A DNA stretch of 64,000 nucleotides, taken from contig NC_014328.1 in NCBI RefSeq assembly GCF_000143685.1, positions 3,038,001 to 3,102,000 on the forward strand, written 5' to 3'. The number at the start of each line of letters is the position of its first letter. Within the stretch, counting starts at the first letter, position 1. Of the stretch, positions 36,061 to 45,427 are shown piece after piece. Source of the stretch: Clostridium ljungdahlii DSM 13528. GTDB taxonomy: Bacteria > Bacillota > Clostridia > Clostridiales > Clostridiaceae. A program made the translations under genes and the position numbers. Under the pieces are notes generated by a model. The model searched no databases, was not told the DNA's origin, and was given only the letters and a program-made list of their open reading frames with translations.

Positions 36061-37008
36061 CTACTCTTCAAAATTATTTTCTATATATTTTCCAGCCTCC
36101 ACAGCTGCTATTGCTCCATCTGCTGCAGCTGTAACTACCTGTCTCAATGGCTTTTCCCTAATATCTCCTGCTGCAAATACTCCAGAAATATTAGTTTCCA
36201 TTTTATCATTTGTTATAATATAGCCTGCCTTATTCATTGTAATTTTATCTTTAAATAGACCATTTATAGGTAAATAACCTACAAAGACAAATACTCCAAA
36301 TGTTCCATCCTCTTCATCAGCGAAATATTCATTTATTTCTCCAGTTTTTGTATCTTTAAATACAGCAGATTCAAGCAATCCATCACCTTTTAATTCTGTT
36401 ATTACTTTATTCCACATTATTTCAACTTTAGGATTTTTAAAGGCTTTTTCCTGTATGGATTTTGCTGCTCTAAGTTCATCTCTTCTATGAACTATAGTAA
36501 CCTTTTTAGCAAACTTCGTCAGATAAAGAGCTTCTTCAATAGCTGCATCACCTCCCCCTACTACAAAAACTTCTAGATCTTCAAAAAATTCTGCATCACA
36601 GGTTGCACAGTAAGACACGCCTTTACCAATTAACTGATTTTCCCCAGGACAGCCAATATGCCTTGGAGTAGCTCCAGTTGCAATGATTACAGCTTTAGCC
36701 TGATATTCTTCTTTAATGCCTTTGAGCCTTTTTATTTTTCCAGTAAAATCTACTTCTTTTATCTCATCTTTTTTTCTTTCTGCTCCAAAGCTCTCAACCT
36801 GTTCTTCCATCCTGGCAATTAAGCTGGGACCTGTAGCCTCTTTTATTGACCCTGGATAGTTGGCAACTTCATCTGTAATTACAATCTGTCCACCTGCCTT
36901 GCTTCTTTCTAGTAGCAAAGTTTTCATCTTAGCCCTTGCTGAATATAAGGCTGCAGAAAGTCCGGCAGGACCAGAACCTATTATAATAACATCATAAATA
37001 TTATTCAT
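36061..37008 (-). CDS. trxB: Thioredoxin-disulfide reductase
   Basis: 315 residues: N-terminal FAD motif [16 protein letters not shown], redox motif CATC in [16 protein letters not shown] motif [14 protein letters not shown]-terminal [11 protein letters not shown]. Passes NADPH electrons to the thioredoxin encoded 15 bases downstream. Confidence 0.96.
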   Translation of the reverse strand: MNNIYDVIIIGSGPAGLSAALYSARAKMKTLLLERSKAGGQIVITDEVANYPGSIKEATGPSLIARMEEQVESFGAERKKDEIKEVDFTGKIKRLKGIKEEYQAKAVIIATGATPRHIGCPGENQLIGKGVSYCATCDAEFFEDLEVFVVGGGDAAIEEALYLTKFAKKVTIVHRRDELRAAKSIQEKAFKNPKVEIMWNKVITELKGDGLLESAVFKDTKTGEINEYFADEEDGTFGVFVFVGYLPINGLFKDKITMNKAGYIITNDKMETNISGVFAAGDIREKPLRQVVTAAADGAIAAVEAGKYIENNFEE

Positions 37009-37103
37009 ATTGCACCTTCTTTCTTAATATTTCAATAATATTTACTTACTACTTATATAAATTTACTTTTAGTTCGCCATTTTTATATACTACTATTTCT
37101 TCT

Positions 37104-38594
37104 TTAAACTTTCTCTTCCCGAAGAGCCTTGTATATGCTGTAGCACATGACAAGCATAATCAGCATAAACGGAAAGGCAGCGGCAATTGAAGCCGTTTGA
37201 AGTGTCTTTATAGCAGCTGTTCCTCCTACTAAAACAAGCATTATTGTGATAGCTCCTTGGGCAATTCCCCAAAACCCACATAGCTTTTTACTTGGATTCT
37301 GGTCTCCCCCAGATGTAAACATGCTCAGTACATAGGTAGCTGAATTAGCAGCTCCAGCAAAGGAAGCAATGATCAGTACAATCGCAAGCGGCGCAGTGAT
37401 AACATAAAGTGGTAGATGCTGCAACGTTGCAAATAAAGCTGTGGAAATATCAGTTTTAACTGCTGCCTGAATTGCACCGTGTGACAACGCATCTAGATTA
37501 AATGCTGCTCCACCATAGATTGCAATCCATATAAGACAGAAACCTGCAGGCAGGAAGACTGACGCTAGTATGAATTCGCGAATAGTACGACCTCTGGAAA
37601 CACGTGCTATGAACTGACCTACAAACGCTGCCCATGCAATATACCAAGCTCTGTAGAATATCGGCCAGGCTTTAGTCCATTCAATATTGCCCATCCACAA
37701 ACTCTGTCCCATAAAGTTTTGAATATAATCACCAAACGTATGAGTGAAAGTATTTAGTATAAATACCATTCCACCAAACAGGAAGATAAATACCATAAAT
37801 CCAATTGAAAGCCATACCTTCACATCAGCAACAGCCTGCATTGCCTTATGTAGTCCAGATACAGTAGCAAGCGTAAATATCGCTGTCATAATTGCAATAA
37901 TAACAGCAGTCATACCAGGTGTCGCTGTAATTCCCCAGATATATTGTATCCCTGTGGCAATTTGAGCAGCTCCTAATCCTAAGCTGGTTGCTACTCCAAA
38001 TATCGTAGCAAATACCGCTATTATATCAATTGTTTTACCAATAGGTCCATAAATACGATCACCAAGAATTGGATAAAAAGCCGAGCTGATTAAGCATGGA
38101 AGACCTTTTCGATACTGGAAATATGCCAGAGCTAAACCACAAACCGCATAAATAATCCAAACATGAAAGCCAAAATCATTAAATACAATTCGCATAGCAT
38201 CATGCATAGCTTGCGGAGTCCCCGGTTGCCCCACCGGTGGTGACATATAATGAGTCATTGGTTCAGCAATCGCCCAAAAAACCATTCCAATACCCATTCC
38301 CCCTCCAAATAGCATAGTAAACCACTGGAAAGTTGTAAATTCTGGTTTTTCATCATCCGCCCCTAGCTTGATATTACCAAAACGACTGAGAGCAATAATA
38401 AATATGACTACTGTAAAGATAAATACTGACATAAGATATAGCCAACCGAAATTAGTAGTTAAAAATGCTAACACACCATTGGCTGCTTTAGCCATTTGAG
38501 AAGGCAGGATTATACTAAATGCTACAAATACCAAAGCTATACCTGCAGAAACATACAGAACCGAACGATCTTTTGACTTTTGTTCATCTGACAT
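37104..38594 (-). CDS. BCCT-family transporter, probable glycine betaine importer
   Basis: 496 residues with 12 membrane segments. The family motif FGGGMGIGMVFWAIAEPMTHY is clear, with GMGIG (the sodium-coupled betaine form) and the Trp box WTVFYWAWWxx-type region reading FYRAWYIAWAAFVG. BCCT carriers bring in betaine, choline or carnitine. Placed between grdH and trxB in the operon, it most likely supplies betaine to the reductase, as in the betaine reductase cluster of Eubacterium acidaminophilum. Confidence 0.9.
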   Translation of the reverse strand: MSDEQKSKDRSVLYVSAGIALVFVAFSIILPSQMAKAANGVLAFLTTNFGWLYLMSVFIFTVVIFIIALSRFGNIKLGADDEKPEFTTFQWFTMLFGGGMGIGMVFWAIAEPMTHYMSPPVGQPGTPQAMHDAMRIVFNDFGFHVWIIYAVCGLALAYFQYRKGLPCLISSAFYPILGDRIYGPIGKTIDIIAVFATIFGVATSLGLGAAQIATGIQYIWGITATPGMTAVIIAIMTAIFTLATVSGLHKAMQAVADVKVWLSIGFMVFIFLFGGMVFILNTFTHTFGDYIQNFMGQSLWMGNIEWTKAWPIFYRAWYIAWAAFVGQFIARVSRGRTIREFILASVFLPAGFCLIWIAIYGGAAFNLDALSHGAIQAAVKTDISTALFATLQHLPLYVITAPLAIVLIIASFAGAANSATYVLSMFTSGGDQNPSKKLCGFWGIAQGAITIMLVLVGGTAAIKTLQTASIAAAFPFMLIMLVMCYSIYKALREEKV

Positions 38595-38623
38595 AATTAA
38601 TTTTCCTCCTTCACAAAATCAAT

Positions 38624-38661
38624 CTAAATAGGTCTCATTCATTTTAACAAGACCTATTTAG
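38624..38661 (-). repeat. 12-bp perfect hairpin between grdH and the BCCT gene
   Basis: ctaaataggtct (38624-38635) pairs with 38650-38661 around a 14-base loop. It has no T-run, so it may partly terminate or define an RNA end and set the ratio of transporter to reductase expression. Confidence 0.6.
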
Positions 38662-38703
38662 TTACATGAAACTCCTTCTTCTTTCGTCGAATGAGTAAAT
38701 GAT

Positions 38704-40017
38704 TTAGATTTTTACTTTAAAAACAGTTTGTTCTTGAATATCAGTTGCAAGGGCATCTAAAGCTACACCCACTCTATGATATCTTAATTTCCATTGCTGC
38801 TCTTTAGAATCTGCAGGATTTCCAAGTGGATATGGAATGGAAATGGTTGGTACTATCCTATTTGAACCTACTGTTGTTGCTACAGGAATTAAATTACACA
38901 TTTGAACAACTGGGAAACCAGCTCTTTCAATTTCTTTTACCATCGTTGCACCGCAACGTGTACAAGTTCCTCAGGTGGAAGTTAATATAACTCCATCTAC
39001 TTTATCTCCTTTTAAATACTCTACAATTTCTTTGGCCATTCTAGCTGCTTCACCTTGAGTTGTACCAGTTCCTACAGTTGAATAAAAATATTCATGAATT
39101 TTCCCTATTTTGCCTTCTTTTTCATATGCTCTTAAAGCATCTAAAGGAACTATGACATTAGGATCAGCATTTGCTGCAGCTGGATCAAAACCTGCATGTA
39201 TTGTTTTAAATACTCCTGATTCCAATCTATCCATCTTGGAGTAATCATATCTGCCCCATCTTGTTGCAGATGCAGATTGTATTCTGTCAGGGTTATCCAC
39301 TGGAACTATTCCTCCTGAAGTTACTACTGCTATATTAGCTTTACTTAGGTCCTTTATAGCAGGAGCTATAGCTACTGTATCCTTTTTAGGAATAGGAAGT
39401 TCAGTTTCAAATTCCTCACCATTAAGCTTTTTAATGAGCATTTTTACAACTCTTTTAGCTGCAGGTTCTTTGGATTCAAGCCATATCTGATGTCTTTTAC
39501 CTCTTCCGTAATAACCTTCTGCATCTGCCCATAAAAGCTCTTCACCATTCAATATTTTATTTCCAAAATCAGCCATGGCTTTCATGTCTTTTTTCATTCT
39601 TCCTGCATTATTTCCGCCTTTGAAAATGTATACATCTTTCTTAAACATCTCAACTCCAGGATTTTCAACATGCATAGATGATATTACTGGTACATTAAAT
39701 CTTTCTTTTACTGCTTTACATATAACTCCGCAGGCATTTCCATATCTACCTGCTTGAAATGCAGGTCCTGCAAAGAATATATCAAATTCTTTTCCTTCAA
39801 GGAAGCCTAATATTCTGCTTACTGCTTCCTTTTCATTAGATCCCATAAAGTTATCACCACATATTATAGTGTGGGTAACTTCAGCATCTTTAAGAAGTGC
39901 ATTTAATGCCAAAGCTGGTCCAACTTGTCCTTCTCTAATTTCAGGTTCAAAATCAGCTTTTTCTTCTCCTCCTATTTGTCCAAAGAATTGATTTATATAT
40001 AAAATTGCCTTTTTCAT
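38704..40017 (-). CDS. grdH: Betaine-type reductase component B, selenoprotein subunit
   Basis: 437 residues with UGA at 38971-38973 read as Sec349 in TST-U-GTCTRCGATMV, the GrdB/F/H redox motif UxxCxxC. Start at the ATG 40017 (SD aggtgg); a longer frame overlaps grdI. Component B binds the substrate and cuts its C-N bond, giving trimethylamine from betaine, glycine's ammonia, or methylamine from sarcosine. The betaine assignment rests on the BCCT neighbour and the absence of grdB/grdE/grdX; GrdF (sarcosine) remains possible. Confidence 0.88.
38971..38973 (-). other. Selenocysteine UGA codon of grdH
   Basis: In-frame TGA at codon 349, followed by GTCTRCG and 87 further residues typical of the component B C-terminus. 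Confidence 0.95.
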
Positions 40018-40031
40018 ATTATTCCACCTCC

Positions 40032-41357
40032 CTAAAACTCTTTCATTGTCTTTGGTGACCATCCACAAATTTGATCTCCACAGAACATAGCATTATTTTC
40101 CATAATTATTGAACCATCTTTTCGTACAGAAGGTCCAAGTATTTCATCATTTGCCCAACCACCGGACAATCCATCTCTACCAAGTGATTCAAGTTCACCA
40201 ATTACTGTTTCCATAGGAGGAAGCTCTATAAGTTCTGAAACGTTTCCAGTAGAAACTATAGCATCCGCTTTTTCATCAAGAGCAACCAAAGGTTGTGATT
40301 CTCCATCTCTACCTGTACATTCATTAGTAATTCCTACAGTTTTAACCCCTGCATCCTCTAGTGCCACAATACATGCAATAAAATCAGCATCAGGATTACC
40401 ATAACCTTCTTCAGAAACTATAGCTCCATCTGCTCCCAAGGACTTTGCCATTTGAGCTACAAACAACGCTGCACGGTTTTTCTGATCCAAAGCAACATTT
40501 AAGTTTGACATTATAACACCTAGGAAATTTATTGTCTTTCCATGCTCTGCATATAACTCTTTAATAGTAGGATTATTTTGAAAATCATATGTTGCCCATT
40601 TTGATGATACTGGCATAAAGCTTCCAGAAATCATTGCTCCATCTAAAATTTCATTTGGATGCATAAATGTAGGAACAATATGGTTTGTATCCCAACCGTA
40701 AACAAGATCATTGTAACCCATTTCTTCCATCTGTGATTGAGGCTGCATAACAAATACAACGCTTGGAAGCTTTTGAACATCTTCAGCTCTTTTGGTAACA
40801 GGAGTCAATTCAAAAGTTTCAATATCTTCGGGCTCTAAATCCTTTACACAGCTTCCTATATATTCAGCCAGTTTATGTCCTGCCCATCTCAAAGCTTTAT
40901 TTTTCTTCTGTTGTTCATTTTTCTCAAAATCTTCATCTGTATCTCCAACAAGGACAATATTTTTCAGTTGTGAAAAGTAAGTATACTTTGCTCCTTCACC
41001 GCTCATATCTATTAATCCATCCTGGAATCCACCCCAATGCTTGCCAACTACAAGCAAACTGCAGTCCTTAAGTGCATGTGTACGACCATTTCCAACTGGA
41101 GCTACATCCCCAGTTACTCCTGGAAATAATGTGGTTCCATCAACCTTAACTCTACATTCTATAGCTTCCTTTACAGGGACAAGACGAACCTTGTCTCCAG
41201 GCTTTACAATTAAAAGATCTGCCTCAGTAATATGTTCATCTTCCAATACATAATCTAGAGCTTCTTTTTTGTTAATTGTTAAAATGCCCTCTTTATAGTT
41301 TGTTGTTTCACCAAAAACGACATCTTTAACATGAAAGTTTCCAATTTCAAGTTTCAT
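40032..41357 (-). CDS. grdI: Betaine-type reductase component B, pro-protein subunit
   Basis: 441 residues. Conserved GrdE/G/I blocks: MKLEIGNFHVKDVVFGE, NLNVALDQKNRAALFVAQ, and GITNECTGRDGESQPLVALD. The Asn-Glu-Cys site is where these pro-proteins are cleaved, leaving a carbonyl (pyruvoyl-like) group that forms a Schiff base with the substrate in GrdE. First gene of the operon; grdH follows after 14 bases. SD aaggagg. Confidence 0.9.
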   Translation of the reverse strand: MKLEIGNFHVKDVVFGETTNYKEGILTINKKEALDYVLEDEHITEADLLIVKPGDKVRLVPVKEAIECRVKVDGTTLFPGVTGDVAPVGNGRTHALKDCSLLVVGKHWGGFQDGLIDMSGEGAKYTYFSQLKNIVLVGDTDEDFEKNEQQKKNKALRWAGHKLAEYIGSCVKDLEPEDIETFELTPVTKRAEDVQKLPSVVFVMQPQSQMEEMGYNDLVYGWDTNHIVPTFMHPNEILDGAMISGSFMPVSSKWATYDFQNNPTIKELYAEHGKTINFLGVIMSNLNVALDQKNRAALFVAQMAKSLGADGAIVSEEGYGNPDADFIACIVALEDAGVKTVGITNECTGRDGESQPLVALDEKADAIVSTGNVSELIELPPMETVIGELESLGRDGLSGGWANDEILGPSVRKDGSIIMENNAMFCGDQICGWSPKTMKEF

Positions 41358-41934
41358 TAATTATACCTCCTTTTATAAATTAATCTATACCTTTACACAT
41401 TATTCTCAGTTTACATAATACAATAGCGCTATTTGTTTTAATTTTAACACCGTCATGATTATGTTTCAATCGCATTTATAATATAATCGCGATTGAATTT
41501 TCTGATAGATTCTATTTGTTATTTTTATAACAGGTTTTATGTTTAACAAAAACTGTTATATATTGGTAAAAAAATTGTGAACCACACACAAAAATGTCCC
41601 ACTTATTCCAATTTTCTTGTTCACAACAAGCTTCTAACCATTAAATATTCAAATGCTAATAAATGCAGTAAATAAGCCATGGGGGATATTATCATATCTA
41701 ATAGTTCATCCATTATAAACAAGTTTTCTCAGAATAACTGTGGCATTTGAAAACGCGATTGTATGGAATATATTGGGTAATTAATTACATACCTTGATTA
41801 AGTTAGTCTATTGTGAACTCTAGCATTTCATGGTATAATGAATAATTGTAAAATTGCAATTAAAAATTAATTGCAATTATTTTTTAATCTAACTACTTAA
41901 ATAGAAACTAATATTTTAAACATTGGAGATAAAT
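41358..41934. promoter_or_regulatory. Divergent control region between grdI and the TetR gene
   Basis: 577 bases without a gene, carrying both promoters and several palindromes. These are aatagcgctatt at 41422-41433; the dyad caatcgc (41468-41474) with gcgattg (41489-41495), which contains the palindrome aatcgcgatt; and another half site gcgattg at 41755-41761. A further palindromic run attgcaatt...aattgcaat lies near 41855-41880, next to the tetR start. Repeated GCGATTG halves suggest operators for the adjacent regulator. Confidence 0.6.
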
Positions 41935-42588
41935 ATGGTTAAAAAAACAATTAAGAAACACAGAAATATGAGTTATTTTATTGATGCTGCTTCTAAAATT
42001 ATGGATGAAGAAGGAGTACAATCTATAACAATAAGGAAAGTAGCTGATATGGCAGGATACAATAGTGCTACCTTATATAACTACTTTGAAAATTTAGATG
42101 AACTTATTCTTTATGCTTCTATAAGACATTTAAGAGAATATACTTTTAGTCTTTCTCAATATATTAACGCTCTTCATGATAATATTGATAAGTACTATGA
42201 AATTTGGAAATATTTTTGTAAATATTCTTTTTCAAATCCAGAGATATATAATAATATTTTTTTTGTGAAGCACAGCAATTCTATCTCAAATATTATTGAA
42301 GAATACTACTCAATTTTTCCTGAAGAATTGGGAGATCATTCCGAGAATTTGCTTCCTATGCTTTTAAAGAGTAATTTATATGAGAGAAACCTAGCTCTTC
42401 TAAAAATAATAGCAGATAATGGATATTTAAAACCAGAATGCCTAAATGATCTCAATCAAATGACCATACTCTTGTATCAAGGTATGCTTAATAAAATATT
42501 GAATGATGAGCAAACCTCTAGTGTTGAAGAGTGCTCAGAAACAATGTTAAGGTATATTAAACAACTAACTACTTCTTTTATAAATTAA
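41935..42588 (+). CDS. TetR/AcrR-family regulator, probable grd operon repressor
   Basis: 217 residues from the ATG at 41935 (ggag six bases before). N-terminal helix-turn-helix (FIDAASKIMDEEGVQSITIR, VADMAGYNSATLYNYFENLDEL). The C-terminal ligand domain is not conserved enough to name an effector. Divergent from the grdI-grdH operon across a palindrome-rich spacer, which is the classic layout for local control. A betaine-responsive repressor is an inference. Confidence 0.85.
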   Translation: MVKKTIKKHRNMSYFIDAASKIMDEEGVQSITIRKVADMAGYNSATLYNYFENLDELILYASIRHLREYTFSLSQYINALHDNIDKYYEIWKYFCKYSFSNPEIYNNIFFVKHSNSISNIIEEYYSIFPEELGDHSENLLPMLLKSNLYERNLALLKIIADNGYLKPECLNDLNQMTILLYQGMLNKILNDEQTSSVEECSETMLRYIKQLTTSFIN

Positions 42589-42988
42589 TTTAAGTCGATC
42601 TAACAATAAAAAGAACATCCCCAGGTTTGTGTAAACTAAAATAGATATGATAAAAATTACTATATGACTGAGAGCTGAATTTTAAATGCAATGAAATGTT
42701 TTATATAAAAGAGTAAGTACCATATTGTATTTGCTCTTTTATTTTGTCATGTTTTAATATAGAACATATTTTTAAAATATTGTATGTAAGTGTTTTATTA
42801 ATACATTTTACTTATAGATAAATTTTATTTATTTTAAGATCTAATAATACTTCTACTATAATAAAAGCTGTGATAACATAAAAAAGAAAAATGGAATAAG
42901 ACATGCATTTTGCATATTGGGAGGATTATTTTGGAGAAAAATTAAGTATTTTTAAATATAAAAATAAAACTGGGGGGTTTACACAAAA
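42589..42988. other. Spacer with terminator and IS-end-like repeats
   Basis: No gene. It contains a terminator (42707-42746) and inverted copies of tttgtgtaaac at 42626-42636 and 42977-42987 that look like ends of a lost IS256-type element. Confidence 0.45.
42707..42746 (+). terminator. Intrinsic terminator after the tetR gene region
   Basis: aaaagagtaagtac (42707-42720) pairs with 42728-42740 (one wobble/mismatch) and is followed by a T-rich tract. Confidence 0.6.
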
Positions 42989-44035
42989 ATGGAAACGAAA
43001 AAACAAAATTATAACACAGTACTAATTTTAATTTTTGCAATTGTAACAATTGTAGGGTTATTTTATGTGAAATGGAGTCCTTATTATTCTAAGGCATTTG
43101 TAGCAGCTTCAAAACATTCTATTGGAGCTTCTATACTTACAGGAAAGTCTAATGCTTCACCAGCTCCTTCATTGGCCGCATCTTTAGGATATATGTCTGC
43201 ATATTTTAAAGCTGTATGGAAGGCCGTAATATTAGGTTTATTACTAGGTTCATTGGTACAGGTAGCAATACCTAGAAATTGGATAAGAAAGTTTATAGGA
43301 AGTAATTCACTTAAAAGTACAGTAGCAGCTGGAACTACTGCTCTCCCAGGAATGATGTGTACATGCTGTGCTGCACCAGTTACAGTAGGTCTTAGAAAAT
43401 CTTCAGCATCAGTTAATGCTGCACTAGCTTTTTTCCTAGGAAATCCGACTCTTAATCCAGCAACTATTATATTTATGGGATTTGTTTTAGGATGGAACTT
43501 TGCAATATTTAGAATAGTTATTGGACTTATTTTAGTTTTAGGTATTTCATCCTTAGCAGTTAAATTTTCAAAAAATGAAAACACTAATAATGATATAGAA
43601 TTACCTGGGCTACAAGAAGAAAAAGAAGATGGAAATTTATTTAACCGTTGGCTAAAAGCTCTTTTTCAATTAACCATAGATACTATTCCTGCTTATTTAA
43701 TTGTTGTTGCAATATTAGGAGCAGTAAGAGCATGGATATTCCCAGCTGTTACTCCAGCATGGGGAAATAGTATAATTGCTATAATTGGACTTGCAATTGC
43801 TGGTACTTTATTTGTTATTCCAACAGCAGGAGAAGTACCAATAATTCAGACATTAATGGCTTTTGGACTTGGAACAGGTCCTGCCGCAGCATTACTTATA
43901 ACTTTACCATCAGTTAGTATTGTATCCTTATTATTAGTAAAAAGAGCTTTTTCAACTCGTGTACTTGTGTTTGTAGGATGCTCTGTAGCAGTAATTGGTA
44001 TTATAAGTGGTTTTATAGGTATGGCAGTGCTTTAG
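42989..44035 (+). CDS. Permease of the ArsP/SO_0444 (DUF318) family
   Basis: 348 residues with about eight membrane segments. The conserved core is PGMMCTCCAAPVTVGLR, then AALAFFLGNPTLNPATI in segment 4 and a second half with FVIPTAGEVPIIQTLMAFG. The CTCC motif aligns with the CSC/Cys motif of ArsP-type organoarsenical or metal-ion permeases. The substrate is not deducible. A run of six G lies 12 bases before the ATG. Monocistronic, ended by a good terminator at 44066. Confidence 0.7.
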   Translation: METKKQNYNTVLILIFAIVTIVGLFYVKWSPYYSKAFVAASKHSIGASILTGKSNASPAPSLAASLGYMSAYFKAVWKAVILGLLLGSLVQVAIPRNWIRKFIGSNSLKSTVAAGTTALPGMMCTCCAAPVTVGLRKSSASVNAALAFFLGNPTLNPATIIFMGFVLGWNFAIFRIVIGLILVLGISSLAVKFSKNENTNNDIELPGLQEEKEDGNLFNRWLKALFQLTIDTIPAYLIVVAILGAVRAWIFPAVTPAWGNSIIAIIGLAIAGTLFVIPTAGEVPIIQTLMAFGLGTGPAAALLITLPSVSIVSLLLVKRAFSTRVLVFVGCSVAVIGIISGFIGMAVL

Positions 44036-44065
44036 TGTGAATTTTATATAAATATCAACTTAACT

Positions 44066-44095
44066 ACCACCTGCTTGAAGCAGGTGGTTTTTATC
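44066..44095 (+). terminator. Intrinsic terminator of the permease gene
   Basis: accacctgctt pairs perfectly with the following gaagcaggtggt, then a T-run (gttttta). Confidence 0.9.
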
Positions 44096-44360
44096 TGCTG
44101 CTTAAGTTTTGAATTCTATTATTTATCCTAAGTACTGCAGTAACTTCTGTTTCAACCATCTTTTCTACATTGTTGTTTTTGCCTAACGGCTGCACATCAA
44201 ACTTACTTTTGTTTTGACTGTCTTTATCAAAGAGAAACTATATAAAAGCATCAAATATAGTAATCTTTCCCGTTGCATTATCTCCATAGATATTAGTCAG
44301 TTTTGAAAAATTCACCGTAAGTTCTTTTATACATTTAAAATTTTTAAAATAATACGGCAT
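44091..44360 (-). pseudogene. AAA-family ATPase (SMC/RecF-like) N-terminal remnant
   Basis: A single 90-codon frame from ATG 44360 reads MPYYFKNFKCIKELTVNF, TNIYGDNATGKITIFDAF, a TAG stop, then LFDKDSQNKSKFDVQPLGK and ETEVTAVLR. The Walker A GDNATGKTT has become GKIT, the Trp codon of the following TWLLFDKD motif is TAG, and the remaining several hundred residues are missing. Confidence 0.75.
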
Positions 44361-44451
44361 TTCAGTAAATATTCACTTTTCAATTGTTATCTTGAATATG
44401 AAAAATGTGAATTATATTCATTTTATCCTGTCATATAAATTGAAATTTGAC

Positions 44452-44651
44452 TTAATATTCATTCAGGTAGTTTTGCAATAACTCTGCTAACTTTCCAATG
44501 TCTATTCCGTCAACAAAAAAATGATGAACCTGTAAAATATTCTTTTTGATTTATAGCTGCCTTAGTAGCTGGGATTACATATTCCTCTAATGTGTCTTTC
44601 AGCTCTACATTAACGACTTTGAATAATTCAGTGTCTTTATTAAAATCAGTG
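44452..44651 (-). pseudogene. Chloramphenicol acetyltransferase-like C-terminal remnant
   Basis: The final frame reads VHHFFVDGIDIGKLAELLQ and NYLNEY before a stop. This is the CAT active-site motif HHxxxDGxHxG region, with the catalytic His in HHFFVDG. The upstream part (ELFKVVNVELKDTLEEYV) is in another frame. Several hundred bases of the N-terminus are absent, so it is dead. Confidence 0.6.
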
Positions 44652-44805
44652 AACTATATTATCTATTTATATTAGAACATGTGTTTGACAATATGATATT
44701 AAATAATATAAAACCATTCATCAAATAGGCAATTTTATGTTACATAAAGAAGATTCTAATCAATTAAATAAGCTCACCTCTATATATCTTTTTTATAAAT
44801 TTTGT

Positions 44806-45309
44806 TTATGATAAAAATCTTTGAATTTTAGCTGTTTTCCGATCAACTTTAGAATTAAGTCCTGTTTCGTCTTTAATTAAAGTAAAAACAAAGGTCCCTA
44901 CCGTTCTCATCATTGGGATAAACTTTCCTTTAAATTCAGGAAGAATTCCTTTGATTGCAACATAAGCACTAGAGCATGCTAATATTGCAATTGTATCAAT
45001 ATCATTTAACTTTTTCCATATGCCTTCCCTTTCCGTGTCGAACATTTCACATGGAAATGCAACACTTATATTATTAACATTTATGTTCATAGTTTCTAAT
45101 ATTTTATTCCATTTGTCTCTTATCCTATGTACTGCTATGGCACTGTGTACCATATCTTTATTTTGATCTAAGCTTCTGCAAGGCAGATCATCAGAATAAG
45201 AGAGACTTTCACAAGCACATCCAGGACAAGTAATTACTAAAACATTCTTTGATCCTTGAAACATATTTTTAATTCTTTGTTCATCTAACATTTCACTATA
45301 TAAACCCAT
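44806..45309 (-). CDS. Cys-rich protein of unknown function at the end of the DUF917 operon
   Basis: 167 residues from the ATG at 45309 (ggaggt four bases before it; the longer frame is unsupported). Cysteines cluster in ITCPGCACESLSYSDDLPC and again in FPCEM and LACSSAY, suggesting a bound metal or Fe-S cluster. The pattern recalls corrinoid/methylene-THF-reductase-associated MetV-type proteins, but the match is too loose to name it. Same strand as the DUF1177 gene, 118 bases downstream, and likely the last member of that operon. Confidence 0.6.
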   Translation of the reverse strand: MGLYSEMLDEQRIKNMFQGSKNVLVITCPGCACESLSYSDDLPCRSLDQNKDMVHSAIAVHRIRDKWNKILETMNINVNNISVAFPCEMFDTEREGIWKKLNDIDTIAILACSSAYVAIKGILPEFKGKFIPMMRTVGTFVFTLIKDETGLNSKVDRKTAKIQRFLS

Positions 45310-45427
45310 AATTACCTCCGAAAAATACAATAGCTATTTTACATAATCCTATAAAATAGCTATAATACACACTTCTATAATAGCAACCAGTTTCAATATT
45401 ATTATATTTCTGATAATTATTTTTATC

